In this document: one piece after another, positions 1 through 6,983 of the stretch
Position numbering within the stretch: the stretch's first letter is position 1
How the letters are laid out: every line of letters begins with the position of its first letter
Origin: an uncultured Acetatifactor sp.
GTDB taxonomy: Bacteria > Bacillota > Clostridia > Lachnospirales > Lachnospiraceae
Reading direction: 5' to 3'
Assembly (NCBI GenBank): GCA_910589035.1
Contig: CAJUSI010000052.1
Location: 1-25,440, forward strand
Length of the DNA stretch: 25,440 nucleotides
Translations under genes and position numbers: made by a program
The notes under the pieces: model-generated
What the model saw: the letters and a program-made list of their open reading frames with translations, nothing else
What the model was told of the DNA's origin: nothing
Database searches by the model: none

Positions 1-179
1 AATATGTTATGTGGGGAAAACAAAAACCCCATACAGATATGTATGAGGTCTTGACGGATAGCACGAACAATTTCTGTGCATCCCGTAGATATGTATTGAT
101 AAGTATTTGTTTTCGGTTCACAATCGCATTGCGCATGGAACCTTGCTTTTTTTAATTTTTAAATGAAATGATTGATAAC

Positions 180-211
180 AAAAAATCCTGCAAACGCTGA
201 TGTTTACAGGA
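180..211 (-). terminator. Intrinsic terminator after tRNA-Asn
   Basis: On the minus strand a 10-bp stem (TCCTGTAAAC with GTTTGCAGGA, one G-U pair) closes a 6-base loop and is followed at once by six T. It starts 9 bases past the tRNA-Asn 3' end, so it ends that transcript. Confidence 0.85.
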
Positions 212-220
212 CTTTTCAAG

Positions 221-292
221 CTCCCCGAGTTGGGCTCGAACCAACAACCCCACGGTTAACAGCCGTGTGCTCTACCATTGAGCTATCGAGGA
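221..292 (-). tRNA. tRNA-Asn (GTT)
   Basis: A full cloverleaf can be drawn on the minus strand: acceptor TCCTCGA with TCGGGGA, anticodon stem CACGG/CCGTG around a loop carrying GTT, and a T-arm with GGTTCGAGCCC. The discriminator is G and CCA is not encoded, so the CCA end must be added after transcription. A TTGACA/TATACT promoter lies upstream at 483-511 and a terminator follows at 180-211. Two partial copies of its 5' end lie between promoter and gene. Confidence 0.95.
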
Positions 293-338
293 TTATTCTG
301 TTTTTCTGCACTTTTTCTTCGGTGTGCGACCGTGTCGT

Positions 339-363
339 TGCTCTACCATTGAGCTATCGAGGA
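339..363 (-). pseudogene. tRNA-Asn 5' fragment, copy 2
   Basis: These 25 bases are identical to the first 25 of the intact tRNA-Asn (acceptor 5' strand and whole D-arm), 71 bases upstream of it in the same orientation. What follows does not form the anticodon arm, T-arm or acceptor 3' strand. It reads as a tRNA copy that lost its 3' two thirds. Confidence 0.8.
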
Positions 364-447
364 TTAGTAAATTTATTATCGAAATTCCGTCGAGCTTTTC
401 TTTCCTCCGAATCGTTCTTTTCCGGCTGCATGTCATACGCCGCCTTT

Positions 448-465
448 CCATTGAGCTATCCAGGA
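448..465 (-). pseudogene. tRNA-Asn 5' fragment, copy 1 (more diverged)
   Basis: Eighteen bases match the start of tRNA-Asn with one change in the acceptor strand (TCCTGGA for TCCTCGA). After that the D-arm is altered (GGAAAG for GGTAGAG) and no tRNA body follows. It is the first unit downstream of the promoter at 483-511, and older in appearance than the fragment at 339-363. Confidence 0.65.
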
Positions 466-482
466 TTGTTCAACCGTCTTTC

Positions 483-511
483 AGTATAATCATATCGCGC
501 TGAAATGTCAA
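483..511 (-). promoter_or_regulatory. Promoter of the tRNA-Asn unit
   Basis: On the minus strand TTGACA (511-506) and TATACT (488-483) are spaced by 17 bases. Transcription would cross both tRNA fragments before reaching the intact tRNA-Asn. Confidence 0.8.
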
Positions 512-520
512 GCACTAATT

Positions 521-808
521 CTATTCTTCCACCGATGTCAGAAAATATACGCCCCCGTTGGTTTTATTTCTTCCCGGAATCCTGGGATACCAAACTCCGT
601 AAAGTCCAAAAGATACTCCGATCATTCCCGTGCATGTCCCGATGAAGGCAACGGATACGGCGGCGGAAGTCCCGATCCAGAACACATGGATCCTGATCAC
701 AGCATACAGCCGAAAAGCGGCCGGTCCACAGATCCCGCATCCCGGCACAGTAGCGCCATTTGGCTTTCCTTTGGTAAATGAAATTCTCTTTTGCCAAAGA
801 TTTGCCAA
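521..808 (-). other. Unassigned stretch, possible decayed membrane-protein remnant
   Basis: A 95-codon minus-strand frame is open here, but no good ribosome site precedes it and two other frames are also partly open, so it is probably not a working gene. Its last 60 codons are hydrophobic and glycine-rich with a pattern (FIGTCTG, then GVSFG, then NGGVYF) that loosely recalls the C-terminal part of MntP-type manganese exporters. I hold this only as a weak possibility. Nothing else is visible between 512 and 835. Confidence 0.15.
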
Positions 809-835
809 AAATTTTTAAAATTCCGAAAAAAACAG

Positions 836-865
836 TTGGCAAATGGACGCATTGTATGTTATAAT
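836..865 (+). promoter_or_regulatory. Promoter of tRNA-Gly
   Basis: TTGGCA (836-841) and a perfect TATAAT (860-865) are spaced by 18 bases, about 40 bases before the tRNA-Gly gene. The region upstream is AT-rich. Confidence 0.75.
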
Positions 866-904
866 GACTTTGTTCAAAGCAATTAAATATATTTTGATTC
901 ACAG

Positions 905-975
905 GCAGGATTAGTACATCGGTAGTATGTCAGCTTCCCAAGCTGAAGAGGCGGGTCCGACTCCCGTATCCTGCT
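905..975 (+). tRNA. tRNA-Gly (CCC)
   Basis: The acceptor strands GCAGGAT and ATCCTGC pair fully, the anticodon loop TTCCCAA gives CCC, and the discriminator is T as usual for bacterial tRNA-Gly. The D-loop keeps GG. The T-loop reads TCCGACT, so the base at position 55, normally T (pseudouridine), is C. CCA is not encoded. A run of T follows directly. Confidence 0.9.
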
Positions 976-989
976 TTTTTATTCTGCAG

Positions 990-1010
990 AAAAGCCCGCC
1001 GGCGGGCGGA
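990..1010 (-). terminator. Terminator after the MATE gene
   Basis: A perfect palindrome of GCCCGCC and GGCGGGC, read on the minus strand, is followed by four T. It lies about 50 bases past the MATE stop codon. The convergent tRNA-Gly ends just beyond it. Confidence 0.65.
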
Positions 1011-1058
1011 TCTGGAAGCGGCATATAGCGGAAGGCACAAAGAGGGCCTGTCCGCTTT

Positions 1059-2405
1059 TTATTTTGCTTCGATCTTTCTTATCACAATAAAATAACTGAT
1101 CACCAGGATCAAAACAGCCCCTGTCCATGCCATAATCTCCGCATAGAAGATTCCTGTCTCCCCGATTACCATGGGCAGAAAAATGGCGGTGGCGGCCCGC
1201 ATCACGAATTCCGCAATACCGGAAGCCATGGGAAGAAGGGTATTTCCCATGCCCTGGATGGCCGAACGGGTCACATGAAGAATGTACAGAATCGGCAGGC
1301 AGAGACTCATCACCGCCAGGTAATAATAGGCTATCCCAAACGTCTGCTGATATTCTTCCGGCGTGCCCGAGATAAAGCAACCAAGGATCAGCCGCCCTGC
1401 CAACAGCATAAACGCTGCAATGAGCACGGATGTGACCAGCGATACGGCCACGGCAGACCGCATTCCCTTTCGGATGCGGTCCGTCTTTCCCGCCCCCAGA
1501 TTCTGCCCCGCATATGTAATCATGGAATAGCCATAGGAAGTGGCCGCCACCTCCAGCACGCCGTAGAGCTTGTTGGTTGCGGTAAAGCCTGCGATAAAAA
1601 TGACGCCGGAACCGTTTACCACAAACTGTACGATCATGCCCCCTACGGAAATAATGGCGTTCTGAAAGGCCATGGGCGTCCCCAGCAGAAGAAGCTGCAG
1701 GGGCAGGCCCTTCCGAAACCGGAAATCCTGAGCGCTCAGCACAAGGCTCTCCGTTTTGCGGATATAATACAGACAGTAGAGGCCGGAGACCAGCTGGGCA
1801 ATCAGAGTGGCGGCCGCAGCCCCGCCGATACCCAGGCGGAACACCAGAACGAAGAGAAGATCCAGTCCGATATTCACAAAAGAGGCCACCGCCATGGCCT
1901 GGAGCGGCGTCCGGCTGTCTCCCATGGAGCGCAGAATACAGGCCAGCAGGTTGTACGCCATGACAATGGGAATCCCCAGATACATTATGCGCAGATACAG
2001 AAGAGCGGCATCCAGAATCTCCGGCGGCGTCTGTAAGAGCACCAGCACAGGCCTGGCCAGAAGCTGCCCCGCAAGCAGCAACGCCAGCGCGGACAGCAGC
2101 GAAAGCACCGCAGAATTGCCCACAACGGTGCGAAGCTCCTCCTTCAGCCCCGCACCGAATCTCTGTGCCATCAGAATGGAGAAGCCCTGAGTCAGGCCCT
2201 GGATAACCCCCAGCATCATCCAGTTCATCCAGTCCGCAGCTCCCAATGCGGCAAGGGCGTCCACCCCCAGCGCCTTTCCCACCACCATGGTATCCACCAC
2301 GGTATATAATTGCTGAAACACATTGCCCACCATCAGCGGCAGTGCAAAAGTAACGATCAGCGAGAGGGGTCTCCCCTGAGTCATATTCTTCGTATGCGTC
2401 GCCAT
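1059..2405 (-). CDS. MATE family multidrug/cation antiporter
   Basis: The 448-residue product has the length and about twelve membrane segments usual for MATE exporters, which swap Na+ or H+ for drugs or metabolites across the cytoplasmic membrane. Family signs are the N-terminal stretch LPLMVGNVFQQLYTVVDTMVVG, written here as LPLMVGNVFQQLY and VVDTMVVG, and the matching half-repeat with GTPMAFQNAIISVGGMIVQ in the middle. It belongs to the DinF/NorM-like clostridial group. The ATG has AGGAG 9 bases upstream. The gene lies 81 bases downstream of degV in the same direction and may be co-transcribed with it. The substrate cannot be read from the sequence. Confidence 0.92.
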   Translation of the reverse strand: MATHTKNMTQGRPLSLIVTFALPLMVGNVFQQLYTVVDTMVVGKALGVDALAALGAADWMNWMMLGVIQGLTQGFSILMAQRFGAGLKEELRTVVGNSAVLSLLSALALLLAGQLLARPVLVLLQTPPEILDAALLYLRIMYLGIPIVMAYNLLACILRSMGDSRTPLQAMAVASFVNIGLDLLFVLVFRLGIGGAAAATLIAQLVSGLYCLYYIRKTESLVLSAQDFRFRKGLPLQLLLLGTPMAFQNAIISVGGMIVQFVVNGSGVIFIAGFTATNKLYGVLEVAATSYGYSMITYAGQNLGAGKTDRIRKGMRSAVAVSLVTSVLIAAFMLLAGRLILGCFISGTPEEYQQTFGIAYYYLAVMSLCLPILYILHVTRSAIQGMGNTLLPMASGIAEFVMRAATAIFLPMVIGETGIFYAEIMAWTGAVLILVISYFIVIRKIEAK

Positions 2406-2486
2406 CCTCCGAATCTCCTGTAATCCTCACAAACATAAAATCTGTCCACAGCAAAGCCGGACAACAAAACCTGTATTCCCGGAGTC

Positions 2487-3374
2487 TTAATTCTCCCTCT
2501 TCTCTCCCCAAAAGAAAAGCGCGATGGTTCCGGGACCCGTATGGCTTCCTATGGTTGCGCCGATGGGGAAGATCTCCACCTTGCCGTTCAGCTTCTGAAA
2601 TCTCTCCTCCACCAGGGCTGCCACCGCCCTGGCGTCCTCCGGGCATTCGGACTGGCTTATAAAGCATTTTCCGGAATATTCCAGGCCGTCCTTGGCATTC
2701 TGTTCCATTTTCTCCACAATCCGGGCGATGACCTTCTTCTTCGTGCGGATCTTCTCCCTGGGGATCAGCCTGCCCTCATGGTCCATATTCAGCAGAGGGC
2801 AGATGCTCATAACCGAGCCGATAAATCCCGCCGTCCTGGAAATCCTTCCTCCCCTGATATAGAAGGTCAGATCCGTGGAAAAGAACCAATGATGCAGCCT
2901 CAGCCTGTTCTCCAGGATCCATCCATGCAGCTCGTCGATTCCCATGCCCGCATCCCGCATATCCGCCAGAGTCTCCATAATCAGTCCGTAGCCGCTGGAA
3001 GCGCCCAGGGAATCCACCACATATATTTTCCTGTCGGGATAGCGCTCCGCCAGCTCATCCCTGGCCACACATGCGGAATTGTAGGTACCGGAAATCCCCG
3101 TGGACAAGGTCAGATGCAGGATATCCTTTCCCGCTTTCAGGACTTCCTCGAAGAAAGCCGCATATTCTCCAACGCCCACCTGGGAGGTCCTGGCATCCTC
3201 ACCCCCTACCATTCTCCGATAGAGCTCCGCCGGCGGAACAGACTCTCCCAGATCGTCCGTATACTCCTGCCCGCCCAATGTAAAATGAAAGCACAGATAC
3301 TGTATATTCCTCTCCTGAAAACGCTCCCTGGATAAATCCGCCGTAGAGCAGCAGCTCAGCATAAATTCTCCCAT
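2487..3374 (-). CDS. DegV family fatty-acid-binding protein
   Basis: A 295-residue DegV protein. The family binds fatty acids and in several Firmicutes hands them to the FakA kinase as the FakB subunit. Seen here: an N-terminal CCSTADLS, the TSQVGVGEY segment, LSTGISGTYNSA, the ..DSLGASSGYGL stretch, and TDLTFYIRGGRISRTAGFIGS with ICPLLNMDHEGRL. I place the start at the ATG at 3374 because AGGAGG lies 9 bases before it. The longer frame needs a TTG with no ribosome site. A strong promoter sits at 3437-3465. An orphan FakA-like C-terminal domain is encoded far away at 18996-19247, so a functional link is not implied by position. Confidence 0.92.
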   Translation of the reverse strand: MGEFMLSCCSTADLSRERFQERNIQYLCFHFTLGGQEYTDDLGESVPPAELYRRMVGGEDARTSQVGVGEYAAFFEEVLKAGKDILHLTLSTGISGTYNSACVARDELAERYPDRKIYVVDSLGASSGYGLIMETLADMRDAGMGIDELHGWILENRLRLHHWFFSTDLTFYIRGGRISRTAGFIGSVMSICPLLNMDHEGRLIPREKIRTKKKVIARIVEKMEQNAKDGLEYSGKCFISQSECPEDARAVAALVEERFQKLNGKVEIFPIGATIGSHTGPGTIALFFWGEKREN

Positions 3375-3436
3375 GGTTCCCATCCTCCTGTTATACAAAT
3401 TTAAATTCCCTGTTTCCTCCGGATATGTCTTCTATC

Positions 3437-3465
3437 ATTTTACTTGCAGCGCTTTCATCTGTCAA
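3437..3465 (-). promoter_or_regulatory. Promoter of degV (and possibly MATE)
   Basis: On the minus strand TTGACA (3465-3460) and TAAAAT (3442-3437) are spaced by 17 bases, about 65 bases before the degV start. Confidence 0.8.
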
Positions 3466-3544
3466 TCTGCTTTTATGCCCTGCATTCCGATTCTATTCCT
3501 TCGTCTGTTCTTTCATTCTGTTGTATGAGATATCCTGCACAGCT

Positions 3545-3717
3545 CTCCTCGTAAAGCGTCGACCTTACGGATTACTACTGAGGCCTGTAACTTGCCTGCA
3601 GAAAACGCGCAGTCCGAATAAGCTCTCTTGCTTATTAATGCCATATTCTATGGCATGCAAGACAGCCGTGTGCCAAACCCGCTCTCTTGCGGTTTGTGTG
3701 CATCCACAGTAAACCTC
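3545..3717 (-). repeat. Hairpin-rich element, probable dispersed repeat or structured RNA
   Basis: Four hairpins follow each other: 3550-3569 (5 bp), 3617-3636 (7 bp perfect, loop TCTCTT), 3638-3656 (8 bp perfect, loop TTC) and 3674-3696 (8 bp with one bulge, again loop TCTCTT). Two hairpins share the core GCTCTCTTGC. On the minus strand one frame stays open from about 3717 to a TAA at 3565 without an ATG, ending in KQESLFGLRVFCRQVTGL-SSNP. After that stop the same frame runs on as GRRFTRRAVQDIS. This looks like a mobile or multicopy element that once was, or overlaps, a short coding sequence. Spacer 3399-3878 holds no other gene I can support. Confidence 0.5.
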
Positions 3718-3878
3718 CTGACAATTCTCTTTATTGCCTTGCTTTCATGCATGGTGGAGCGGAGGGATGCATGGGAGTTTTGATTCAGAGATTTCTGGTA
3801 TAGGCTCAGACCGTGCATAGTCTCTAAGCAAAACCTTCACCCTGCAGGAAAGATTTCGATAATATACCTGTCCCGCTG

Positions 3879-3907
3879 TTTCCACGCCCCGGGATTTGTG
3901 GTAAAAT
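3879..3907 (+). promoter_or_regulatory. Promoter of the methyltransferase gene
   Basis: TTTCCA (3879-3884) and TAAAAT (3902-3907) are spaced by 17 bases, with a TG one base before the -10 that makes it an extended -10 box. Confidence 0.55.
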
Positions 3908-3949
3908 GAAAAACAAGAACAGCTTGAAATGAATGGAGGAAAATCAGCC

Positions 3950-4678
3950 TTGAAAAATGAATATGATGATGAAAAATTTTTCAAAGAATACGCAAAAATG
4001 CCCCGCAGCAGGGACGGCTTAAATGCCGCCGGGGAATGGAGCCAGCTAAAGCCCCTGTTCCCTCCGCTTCAGGGGAAATCGGTTCTCGATTTAGGGTGCG
4101 GCTATGGCTGGCACTGCGCTTTTGCTGCCAGGCAGGGAGCGTCGCGGGTATTGGGCCTTGACCTGAGCAGAAAAATGATCGGAGAAGCCAGGGCGAGAAA
4201 TACCGCAGAGCAAATCGAATACCGTGTCTGCGGCATAGAGGAATATGAATACCCGAAAAATACATGGGACTGCGTCGTTTCCAATCTGGCCCTGCATTAT
4301 ATCGAAAATATTGAACGGGTATTCCAAAAAGTATATCAAACACTGAAACCGGACGGAGTGTTTATTTTTAACATGGAACATCCTGTTTTTACTGCTGGCG
4401 TCGGACAGGACTGGATTTACACAAAAGCCGGAACGCCGCAATACTGGCCGGTTGACAATTATTTTGTCCCAGGAGAGCGTAGCACGCACTTTTTGGGGTG
4501 TGACGTTGTGAAGCAGCATCACACCCTCACGCAGATTCTGATGGGATTATTGCATAACGGCTTCGGGCTTGAAGCTGTGGAAGAAGCAAAGCCGCCGAAA
4601 GAAATGATGTGCATTCCGGGAATGAGCGACGAATTACGCCGACCCATGATGCTTCTGGTAAAGGCGGGAAGAAAATAA
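3950..4678 (+). CDS. Class I SAM-dependent methyltransferase
   Basis: The product has the Rossmann-fold SAM site: motif I VLDLGCGYG at about residues 45-53, an acidic LGLDLS after strand 2, and SNLALHYIEN as motif post-II, followed by LKPDGVFIFNMEHPVF. Total length is 242 residues. This is the UbiE/small-molecule type. I choose the TTG at 3950 as start because GGAGG lies 10 bases before it and inside the longer ATG frame starting at 3929, which has no ribosome site of its own. The substrate is unknown. The gene stands alone, convergent with cutC. Confidence 0.88.
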   Translation: MKNEYDDEKFFKEYAKMPRSRDGLNAAGEWSQLKPLFPPLQGKSVLDLGCGYGWHCAFAARQGASRVLGLDLSRKMIGEARARNTAEQIEYRVCGIEEYEYPKNTWDCVVSNLALHYIENIERVFQKVYQTLKPDGVFIFNMEHPVFTAGVGQDWIYTKAGTPQYWPVDNYFVPGERSTHFLGCDVVKQHHTLTQILMGLLHNGFGLEAVEEAKPPKEMMCIPGMSDELRRPMMLLVKAGRK

Positions 4679-4780
4679 GAGCCTGCTTATATACGGATGC
4701 CATTTTTCTCTACAGTAACGCAGCCTATTGCCGCAATGCTTGTCGGCCTGCAAAAAGCTCCCAGTATAATTTATCTGCCT

Positions 4781-5551
4781 TCAATATATCCTCATATTTT
4801 CTTTCTGAATTCCGTCCAGCACCCTTCGCGCCTCTCTGATTCTGTCCTCTGCCGTGCGGAATACCTGGTATTCTCCCAGGCCCGGAACCCCCATGGATAC
4901 CTCCTGCTGCCGGTATACCATATTGCTGTCCAGCATTTCCTTGCCGGACATATGCCAGGCGGGAGCGCCGGTGACCGGAAGCATTTGCCGGATCACCCCT
5001 GCATTCACGCCTCCCCCCACCATAATATCCACTTCTCCTCCGCTCTCCCTCACCAGTCCGGCTATCAGATCCCGCCCTTCCGTACAGACATTTTTCTGTC
5101 CGGAGGTGAGAATGGTCTGAATCCCCAGACGCTTTGCGCTCTCCAGGGCCTTATAAGGCTCCCTGCACATGTCGAAGGCCCGGTGCAGGGTAAATTCCAT
5201 GTCTCCCGCCGCCTCCCTCAAAAACTCCATCCGCTCCTCATCCAGAGCTCCGTCCGGCAGCAGGCACCCGCTTACCACGCCGTCCGCCCCCAGTTCCCGG
5301 TAGAGCGCCACGCTTCGCCTGAGAATCTCAAATTCATACTCCGTATATAAAAAGTCCCCGTACCTGGGCCGGATGAGCACGTTAATCCTGATATCCGTCA
5401 ATTCCCTGACTTTCTCATACAGAGCCCGCTCCGGCGTCGTCCCGCCGATCACCAGATTCGCACACAGCTCCAGACGGTTTGCGCCGCCTTTCTGAGCCTC
5501 CACCGCCGATTCCGCGGAATCGACGCAGGCTTCCAATATGTATCCTTTCAT
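4781..5551 (-). CDS. cutC: CutC family protein (copper homeostasis family)
   Basis: The 256-residue product matches the CutC TIM-barrel family over its length: LEACVDSAESAVEAQKGGA, then GANRLELCANLVIGG, INVLIRPRYGDFLYT, ADGVVSGCL, FTLHRAFDM, ILTSGQ and DIMVGGGVNA. CutC was named for copper tolerance in E. coli, but its true activity is unsettled and copper binding is not evident from these motifs. The start at 5551 is set by AGGAGG 9 bases upstream and by the fit to family N-termini; the longer open frame is upstream DNA. It has its own promoter at 5595-5623. Confidence 0.93.
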   Translation of the reverse strand: MKGYILEACVDSAESAVEAQKGGANRLELCANLVIGGTTPERALYEKVRELTDIRINVLIRPRYGDFLYTEYEFEILRRSVALYRELGADGVVSGCLLPDGALDEERMEFLREAAGDMEFTLHRAFDMCREPYKALESAKRLGIQTILTSGQKNVCTEGRDLIAGLVRESGGEVDIMVGGGVNAGVIRQMLPVTGAPAWHMSGKEMLDSNMVYRQQEVSMGVPGLGEYQVFRTAEDRIREARRVLDGIQKENMRIY

Positions 5552-5594
5552 CCTGCATTCCCTCCTGTATCCATGTCTGCGTCCCGTTGGGCAA

Positions 5595-5623
5595 AGTATA
5601 GCAAATTCCCGTGGAGAATGCAA
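5595..5623 (-). promoter_or_regulatory. Promoter of cutC
   Basis: On the minus strand TTGCAT (5623-5618) and TATACT (5600-5595) are spaced by 17 bases, and TGC precedes the -10 (extended box). It lies about 45 bases before the start codon. Confidence 0.75.
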
Positions 5624-5675
5624 CTGCGCGCAGGGCGTAAAATGGAAAGAAAATTCCATATGCGGGCCTGCGCAT

Positions 5676-5706
5676 AAAAAGAGGATACCAAACGGTGCGG
5701 TATCCT
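5676..5706 (-). terminator. Terminator of the uronate operon
   Basis: A perfect 8-bp stem AGGATACC/GGTATCCT with a 9-base loop is followed on the minus strand by CTTTTT. It lies 30 bases after the kdgK stop codon and separates this operon from cutC. Confidence 0.88.
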
Positions 5707-5736
5707 GCTTTTATCACCTTTTCTGATTTTTCATCC

Positions 5737-6768
5737 TTATCTCTGTACCCGTCCCGAGGCGTCTCCGCCGGCCAGGGTCTCAACCTCTTTCCTGGACACC
5801 AGATTGAAGTCTCCCGGAATGGTATGCTTCAGCGCGGATGCCGCCACACCGTACTCTAGAGCGGCCTTAAAGTCCTTTCCGTCCAGCAGGCCGCAGATGA
5901 CGCCGCCGGCAAAGGAATCCCCGCCGCCCACGCGGTCCACAATGGGATGAATGCTGTACTCCTTAGAGTGGTAGAATTCCTTTGTATCCCTGGAATAAAT
6001 GCATGCAGACCACCCGTTATCGGAAGCGGAACGGCTCACCCGCAGGGAGGACACACAATACTCGAAATTGTAATCCGCCACCATCTGCTCAAAAATGGAC
6101 TTGTATCCCGCCAGCTCCAGATCTCCGCTGGTCACATCCGTCCTGCCAGGCTTGTAGCCCAGGACCAGCTCCGCATCCTCTTCGTTTCCGATGCATACAT
6201 CCACATACTGCATCAGGTTCTTCATCACCCTCTGGGCCTTCTCGGAGGACCAGAGCTTTTTACGGAAATTCAGGTCCACGGAAACCTTCACCCCATGCTT
6301 TCTGGCTGCCTTCAGCGCCTCTTCCGTCAGCGCCGCGGCGGCATCGGACACGGCGGGAGTGATTCCGGTAAAGTGAAACCAGTCGGCCCCCTCAAAGATG
6401 GCGTCGAAGTCAAAATCCGACGCGGTTGCCGTGGAGATGGAGGAATGCGCCCGGTCATACACCACCTTGGAAGGCCTCATAGAAGATCCGCTCTCCAGGA
6501 AATAAATGCCCAGTCTCTCGCCGCATCTGGCAATATGCTTCGTCCCCACATTGTACTTCCGCAAAGCCGCCACGGCGCACTCGCCGATCTCATTGTCCGG
6601 AACCGCCGTCACAAACTCCGCCTCGTGTCCGTAATTTGCCAGCGATACCGCCACGTTTGCCTCTCCGCCGCCGTAGCAGACATCAAACTCGTCTGCCTGA
6701 ATGAATTTCTCAGAATTAGGGGTGGACAGCCTGAGCATGATCTCACCCATGGTAATTACTTTGGCCAT
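5737..6768 (-). CDS. kdgK: 2-keto-3-deoxygluconate kinase (PfkB family)
   Basis: A 343-residue PfkB sugar kinase that would phosphorylate KDG to KDPG with ATP in the cytoplasm. Seen: the N-terminal GEIMLRLS, sugar-binding YGGGEANVAVSLA at about 32-44, DLNFR at 165-169, and the ATP/anion-hole motif VGGGDSFAGG at 280-289 with D284 as the likely base. The KDG specificity is inferred from those features and from the operon, which makes KDG upstream and cleaves KDPG with the eda product. It is the last gene before the terminator. A 215-base repeat-filled spacer separates it from eda. AAAGGA lies 10 bases before the ATG. Confidence 0.92.
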   Translation of the reverse strand: MAKVITMGEIMLRLSTPNSEKFIQADEFDVCYGGGEANVAVSLANYGHEAEFVTAVPDNEIGECAVAALRKYNVGTKHIARCGERLGIYFLESGSSMRPSKVVYDRAHSSISTATASDFDFDAIFEGADWFHFTGITPAVSDAAAALTEEALKAARKHGVKVSVDLNFRKKLWSSEKAQRVMKNLMQYVDVCIGNEEDAELVLGYKPGRTDVTSGDLELAGYKSIFEQMVADYNFEYCVSSLRVSRSASDNGWSACIYSRDTKEFYHSKEYSIHPIVDRVGGGDSFAGGVICGLLDGKDFKAALEYGVAASALKHTIPGDFNLVSRKEVETLAGGDASGRVQR

Positions 6769-6799
6769 TTTCGTAATATCCTTTCTTGTTGACTGCTTA

Positions 6800-6975
6800 T
6801 TTTTTCGAAGTATTTTACTTTCTGTTCTCGGCGTTTTTCCGACTTCCGTTCTGAAAATTTTCCCGGATTTCTGTTCTCAAAATTTCCCCGCTTCTGTTTG
6901 AAAATGTTCTGACATTTATTCTGAAAATTTTCCCGATCTTCATTCTCAAATTTCCGGCTTCCATTTTGAAATTTT
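6800..6975. repeat. Degenerate 20-24 bp tandem repeats in the eda-kdgK spacer
   Basis: About eight imperfect units can be lined up, each close to TTCTGTTCTGAAAATTTTCCCG, for example around 6848, 6871, 6918, 6940 and 6960. On the minus strand the core reads CGGGAAAATTTTCAGAAC. A minus-strand frame of 67 codons runs through but has no ribosome site and simply reflects the repeat. The block fills nearly the whole gap inside an otherwise compact operon. Confidence 0.75.
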
Positions 6976-6983
6976 TCCGCTTC

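Noticed and set aside
1..179. Direct repeats AGATATGTAT at about 37 and 88 and a TGGGG/CCCCA hairpin at the window start
   Set aside because: Too short and without context; nothing else supports an attachment site or RNA gene.
979..2667. 562-codon minus frame over the MATE gene
   Set aside because: Glycine/arginine-rich shadow of the MATE gene in another frame; no family features.
3443..3459. cre-like sequence in the degV promoter spacer (ATGAAAGCGCTGCAA)
   Set aside because: The right half deviates from the CcpA consensus at a key position, so it is not reported as a site.
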